Source: a virus
Strand: one strand, 5' to 3'
DNA length: 24,690 bases
IMG/VR virus record: IMGVR_UViG_3300031974_000461
Span: 1-24,690 of that record
Notes under the pieces: model-generated
The model's input: only the letters and a program-made list of their open reading frames with translations
The model's database searches: none
Told to the model about the DNA's origin: nothing
Shown here: positions 22,303-24,690 of the stretch, one piece after another
Layout: each line of letters starts with the position of its first letter
How positions within the stretch are numbered: position 1 is the stretch's first letter
Program-made: the position numbers and the translations under genes

Positions 22303-23105
22303 TGTTATTGACCGCAGGATGCAGTTTCGTCTGGGGAGACGAACTGGAGGGTTTCGACAATGAACCACCTACTCATTGGGAACATACGTTTACGCACATA
22401 CTCGCAGAAAAGATGGGAATGCCATACGTCAATCTTGGCATGTGTGGTGCAGGTAATGATCAGATATTTCGTAGAGTAACAGACTACTTGCACGACAATC
22501 CACAATCAAACGTCACTCATATGGTTGTGCTTTGGTCTGCTTGGCAAAGAGCAGAATGGGTTGAATATCATCCCCCAGACCGAAAAGATAAAATCTTGAG
22601 ACACCTTGATGTTACTCAATTCTCCTCACTTAGAACACATAGTATTCACACAAAAAAGATTCGTGAAATGTTTGACGAATGGTATGAAAGATGTTATGAT
22701 AGTCGCACAGACGTTATGCACACACTCACTAAGATGAAAACTCTAGAGATGTTGTGTGAGTCTAAAGGTATAAAACTGATACAAGGAAGTTTTCACAAGA
22801 GAAACTACTCAAACATTATGGCTACACTTACAGACGGTGGCCCTAGAAAAGAGTTTAGAGTACACCCAGATATGGAGATAGGTAAAGTCCCTGAGTATAG
22901 ACAATGGTTGGTGGACAGTCTAGGTGCACTTAAGAAAACGAGTCGTGTAGGTATGGGGTCTTCTGGTATTATAAAAGATCTCTATACTATCGGTCTAGAG
23001 AATGATGACATCAAAGAGTTTGGTCATCCTGGTGAAATATCTAATAGACAATACGCTGATTTGCTTTTTGAAAATTTTGCTAAAATAGAAAACGGAGAGT
23101 TGTAA
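22302..23105 (+). CDS. SGNH/GDSL-hydrolase-like phage protein
   Basis: A 267-residue protein with an SGNH-like arrangement: an N-terminal TAGCSFVWGDE with the potential nucleophile serine, VNLGMCGAGNDQIFRR as a possible Gly/Asn block, and a C-terminal FGHPGEISNRQYADLL with a potential catalytic His. Between them lies a long helical insert. Members could be esterases acting on host or phage glycans, but similar phage proteins are uncharacterised. ATG 22302 overlaps the iscU stop; an in-frame start inside iscU (22239) is rejected. It ends at the start of a tiny basic gene. Confidence 0.5.
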   Translation: MLLTAGCSFVWGDELEGFDNEPPTHWEHTFTHILAEKMGMPYVNLGMCGAGNDQIFRRVTDYLHDNPQSNVTHMVVLWSAWQRAEWVEYHPPDRKDKILRHLDVTQFSSLRTHSIHTKKIREMFDEWYERCYDSRTDVMHTLTKMKTLEMLCESKGIKLIQGSFHKRNYSNIMATLTDGGPRKEFRVHPDMEIGKVPEYRQWLVDSLGALKKTSRVGMGSSGIIKDLYTIGLENDDIKEFGHPGEISNRQYADLLFENFAKIENGEL

Positions 23106-23236
23106 TGAAATATCCTTATCAAGCTCGTTTAGTTGCAGAGTACGTCAATCTGAGAAACAAGTACGGTACTAACCCGAGACCTGCACGTGCTAAGAAACTA
23201 AGGAAACTAGAGAGGTACATGGAAAGAACAACATAG
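23105..23236 (+). CDS. 43-residue basic protein
   Basis: A small gene coupled to its upstream neighbour (TAATG) with GGAG at 23095-23098. The product is strongly basic, with Lys/Arg-rich PARAKKLRKLERYMER at its end, and is probably one helix. It may bind nucleic acid, but no family is recognised. The overlap and ribosome site support it being real. Confidence 0.55.
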   Translation: MKYPYQARLVAEYVNLRNKYGTNPRPARAKKLRKLERYMERTT

Positions 23237-23244
23237 AGGTTTCT

Positions 23245-23757
23245 ATGTTTAGATTACTTTTATTTGTAGTCTTCTTTCTCTCTTCTTCGGCGTACGCTGA
23301 CGCTATCCGAATCAATGCTACAGACGAACTTGAGTGTCTCGCACTGAATGTCTATCACGAGGCGCGTAGTGAGAGTCTCGCTGGGCAGTTTGCGGTCGCT
23401 GATGTTGTATTGAATAGAGTAGGCGATAAAAGATATCCTAGCACAATCTGCGGCGTTGTAAAGCAAGCTGTGTTAAGTGATTGGGGCGTACAACGAGGTC
23501 TTTTCATCCCAAAGAAGAACATGTGTCAATTCAGTTGGTACTGTGACGGTCATTCAGACGCACCAGTAGAACAATACGCATGGTTACGTGCAAAAGAAGT
23601 TGCTCGTGATATTAGATCGTTTCGTAAGTTTAGAGGGATTACAGAAGGCGCAACACACTATCACGCCAACTATGTTGAACCTAAGTGGAGTTTCCACAAG
23701 AAAATGATATTGATCGGTCGCATAGGCGATCACATCTTTTACAAAGAAGAGTTTTGA
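23245..23757 (+). CDS. Secreted cell-wall hydrolase, SleB family (putative endolysin)
   Basis: A 170-residue protein with a clear signal peptide: positive start, hydrophobic FRLLLFVVFFLSS and a likely signal-peptidase site after SAYA (residue 18). The mature part matches Hydrolase_2 (SleB): LECLALNVYHEARSES with the catalytic glutamate E39, GQFAVADVVLNRV, YPSTICGVVKQ and CQFSWYCDGHSD. The family cleaves peptidoglycan as a glucosaminidase/transglycosylase-like enzyme. A Sec signal implies export by the host rather than through a holin, as for some signal-bearing endolysins. GAGG precedes the start. No holin or spanin was recognised nearby. Confidence 0.85.
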   Translation: MFRLLLFVVFFLSSSAYADAIRINATDELECLALNVYHEARSESLAGQFAVADVVLNRVGDKRYPSTICGVVKQAVLSDWGVQRGLFIPKKNMCQFSWYCDGHSDAPVEQYAWLRAKEVARDIRSFRKFRGITEGATHYHANYVEPKWSFHKKMILIGRIGDHIFYKEEF

Positions 23758-23758
23758 A

Positions 23759-23995
23759 ATGATAGGTGAGTTAGCACTCTTATATTCGCTAAATACTACT
23801 GCTCCAGAAGATTTTGCTGTAACGGAGACAGATGAGCAAAGAATCGTAAGGGAGATGTTTAAAGAGTCGTACAAAGAAAAACGATCTATTCTTAAAACAA
23901 GAAAGGTTGTCGTTCCGATAGAGGATCGTACAGATTTTGTCTTGAGATTTAGAAGAAAAGAGTTTTTTACTGTTGTGTACTACTTCAATTTATGA
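23759..23995 (+). CDS. Small hypothetical protein
   Basis: A 78-residue protein with no recognised motif. It has an acidic N-terminal half (PEDFAVTETDEQR), a basic middle (KESYKEKRSILKTRK) and a C-terminal strand pair ending FTVVYYFNL. It starts one base after the cell-wall hydrolase stop and is probably in the same transcript. Confidence 0.6.
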   Translation: MIGELALLYSLNTTAPEDFAVTETDEQRIVREMFKESYKEKRSILKTRKVVVPIEDRTDFVLRFRRKEFFTVVYYFNL

Positions 23996-24001
23996 TATAA
24001 T
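23973..24001 (+). promoter_or_regulatory. Weak sigma70-like promoter
   Basis: TATAAT (23996-24001) with a 17-bp spacer to TTGTGT (23973-23978), which matches only the TTG of the -35. It would drive the 84-residue gene and perhaps tRNA-Glu and aceA. Confidence 0.45.
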
Positions 24002-24030
24002 AACAACCGTAGTTAAGAGGTAAAAGGACA

Positions 24031-24285
24031 ATGGAAGGATTGACTTATCCGTCGACATATTTTCGTGATGGTGCCGTTGATCTTGGTAATGTATACATTG
24101 CAATGGATCCGATGGGAACAATCATCGGAGTATACAAATGTCCAGAGGTAGCGATTGAAAGATCTATTTCAGAAGTTGCTGGGCACTTCCTAGACAGTGT
24201 TCACGTTGAAGCATCGGACATTGCTATTTTTGTTGAAGGGGAAAAGGGTAAAGTCGTAATACTCGTTGAACAGATCAGAGGGTAA
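24031..24285 (+). CDS. Small hypothetical protein
   Basis: An 84-residue protein of alternating short strands (VYIAMDPMGTIIGVYKC, IAIFVEGEKGKVVILVEQ) and one helix (EVAIERSISEVAGHFLDS). This looks like a compact alpha/beta fold, but no family is recognised. AAAGGA precedes the ATG, and a -10 element lies 30 bp upstream. It is followed by tRNA-Glu. Confidence 0.65.
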   Translation: MEGLTYPSTYFRDGAVDLGNVYIAMDPMGTIIGVYKCPEVAIERSISEVAGHFLDSVHVEASDIAIFVEGEKGKVVILVEQIRG

Positions 24286-24312
24286 TACGACACTATATAA
24301 TGCTAGTTGAAA

Positions 24313-24388
24313 GTCCCGTTCGTCTAGTGGTCTAGGACTCCGCCCTTTCACGGCGGCAACAGGGGTTCGAACCCCCTACGGGATACCA
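24313..24388 (+). tRNA. tRNA-Glu (anticodon UUC), CCA encoded
   Basis: The acceptor GTCCCGT (24313-24319) pairs with ACGGGAT (24378-24384), with one G-U at the end. The anticodon stem CCGCC/GGCGG has loop CTTTCAC with anticodon TTC. The T-arm AGGGG...CCCCCT encloses TTCGAA. Discriminator A and encoded CCA end at 24388. A TATAAT (24296-24301) sits 12 bases upstream without a clear -35. The isocitrate lyase gene begins 20 bases after it. Confidence 0.95.
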
Positions 24389-24407
24389 TATTATTACAGG
24401 ATTTGTT

Positions 24408-24690
24408 ATGAAGAAAAGAAACTACTCACCCGAAGACGTCCGCCGTCTTCAAGGCACCGTACAGATTGACCACACCCTCGCGAAGATGGGTGCGAAGAAG
24501 TTGCGTCAACTGTTTGAAGAAAATGAATACATTAACACTTTTGGAGCATATAATGGCCAGCAAGCAGTCCAACACGTCAAGGCAGGACTCAAAGCAATTT
24601 ATCTCTCAGGGTGGCAAGTCGCCGCGTCTGCGAACTCTCACAATGAGGTTTACCCAGATCAGTCTTTGTACGCTGTTGATAGCGTCCCTA
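24408..24690 (+). CDS. aceA: Isocitrate lyase, N-terminal part (cut by window end)
   Basis: The first 94 residues of isocitrate lyase, which splits isocitrate into succinate and glyoxylate, the entry to the glyoxylate shunt. The family's N-terminal signature is clear: YSPEDVRRLQGTVQIDHTLAKMGA, then NTFGAYNGQQAVQHVKAG, then LKAIYLSGWQVAASAN and YPDQSLYAVDSVP. The W in SGWQVA and the YPDQSLY loop are near-invariant in the family. The catalytic cysteine motif (KKCGH) lies beyond the window, so intactness cannot be judged. The close relative 2-methylisocitrate lyase is unlikely given the AIYLSGWQVAA...YPDQSLY match. It follows tRNA-Glu, like AOX behind tRNA-Thr. Confidence 0.9.
   Translation, partial: MKKRNYSPEDVRRLQGTVQIDHTLAKMGAKKLRQLFEENEYINTFGAYNGQQAVQHVKAGLKAIYLSGWQVAASANSHNEVYPDQSLYAVDSVP

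Noticed and set aside
24282-24298. TAATACGACACTATA, similar to the T7 RNA polymerase promoter
   Set aside because: It lacks two bases of the T7 core (TC after TAATACGA-C) and no T7-type polymerase is present. The TATAAT overlapping it is a more natural element.

Overview
The window is a stretch of the core replication region of a T4-like (contractile-tailed, myovirus-type) phage genome. All genes supported here lie on the + strand, tightly packed and often overlapping by 1-4 bases. The homologues of T4 uvsW (3' end only), gp55, gp47, gp46, gp45, gp44, gp62, regA, gp43, uvsX and gp41 are all present in near-T4 order. The host is probably a respiring, heterotrophic, likely marine proteobacterium. 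This is inferred from the alternative oxidase, isocitrate lyase and IscU cargo, the absence of photosynthesis genes, and promoters that match the sigma70 consensus almost perfectly. The host cannot be named from the sequence.

Layout. 1-4855: end of uvsW, a conserved hypothetical gene, late sigma factor gp55, the gp47/gp46 recombination nuclease and sliding clamp gp45. 4857-6097: a cargo block between clamp and clamp loader with two small proteins, tRNA-Thr(UGU) and an alternative oxidase (AOX). It carries a leader able to form two mutually exclusive RNA structures, one of which hides a Shine-Dalgarno. 6239-9160: gp44, a sulfotransferase-like gene, gp62, regA and a JmjC/cupin-like oxygenase. 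9173-10113: a coiled-coil protein, Hsp20, a 36-residue membrane peptide and a strong terminator. 10125-15232: a GT25-like glycosyltransferase, a TAGT-family (DNA-base) glycosyltransferase, DNA polymerase gp43 and a Dam-type methyltransferase. 15323-20893: a primase-like protein, a nucleotide-sugar epimerase, a short UDP-glucose dehydrogenase, UvsX, a hypothetical protein and helicase gp41. 20904-24285: small proteins, a 2OG-Fe(II) oxygenase-like protein, IscU, an SGNH-like protein, a secreted SleB-type cell-wall hydrolase and hypotheticals. 24313-24690: tRNA-Glu(UUC) and the start of isocitrate lyase, cut by the window end.

How it may work together. (1) AOX (non-pumping ubiquinol oxidase), isocitrate lyase (first step of the glyoxylate shunt) and IscU (Fe-S scaffold with an intact HscA-recognition motif) look like a package for reshaping host central carbon and electron flow during infection. 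Both AOX and isocitrate lyase lie directly behind a tRNA gene. (2) The TAGT glycosyltransferase, a second glycosyltransferase-like gene, a UDP-glucose dehydrogenase, a nucleotide-sugar epimerase and a Dam methylase look like a DNA-modification and sugar-supply set. The polymerase, TAGT protein, methylase and gp55 all end in the same kind of short acidic-aromatic tail. In T4 polymerase and gp55 such tails bind the sliding clamp, so base modification may be tethered to the replisome. (3) Several replication genes have their own TTGACA/TATAAT promoter, and in four cases the -35 hexamer contains the stop codon of the preceding gene.
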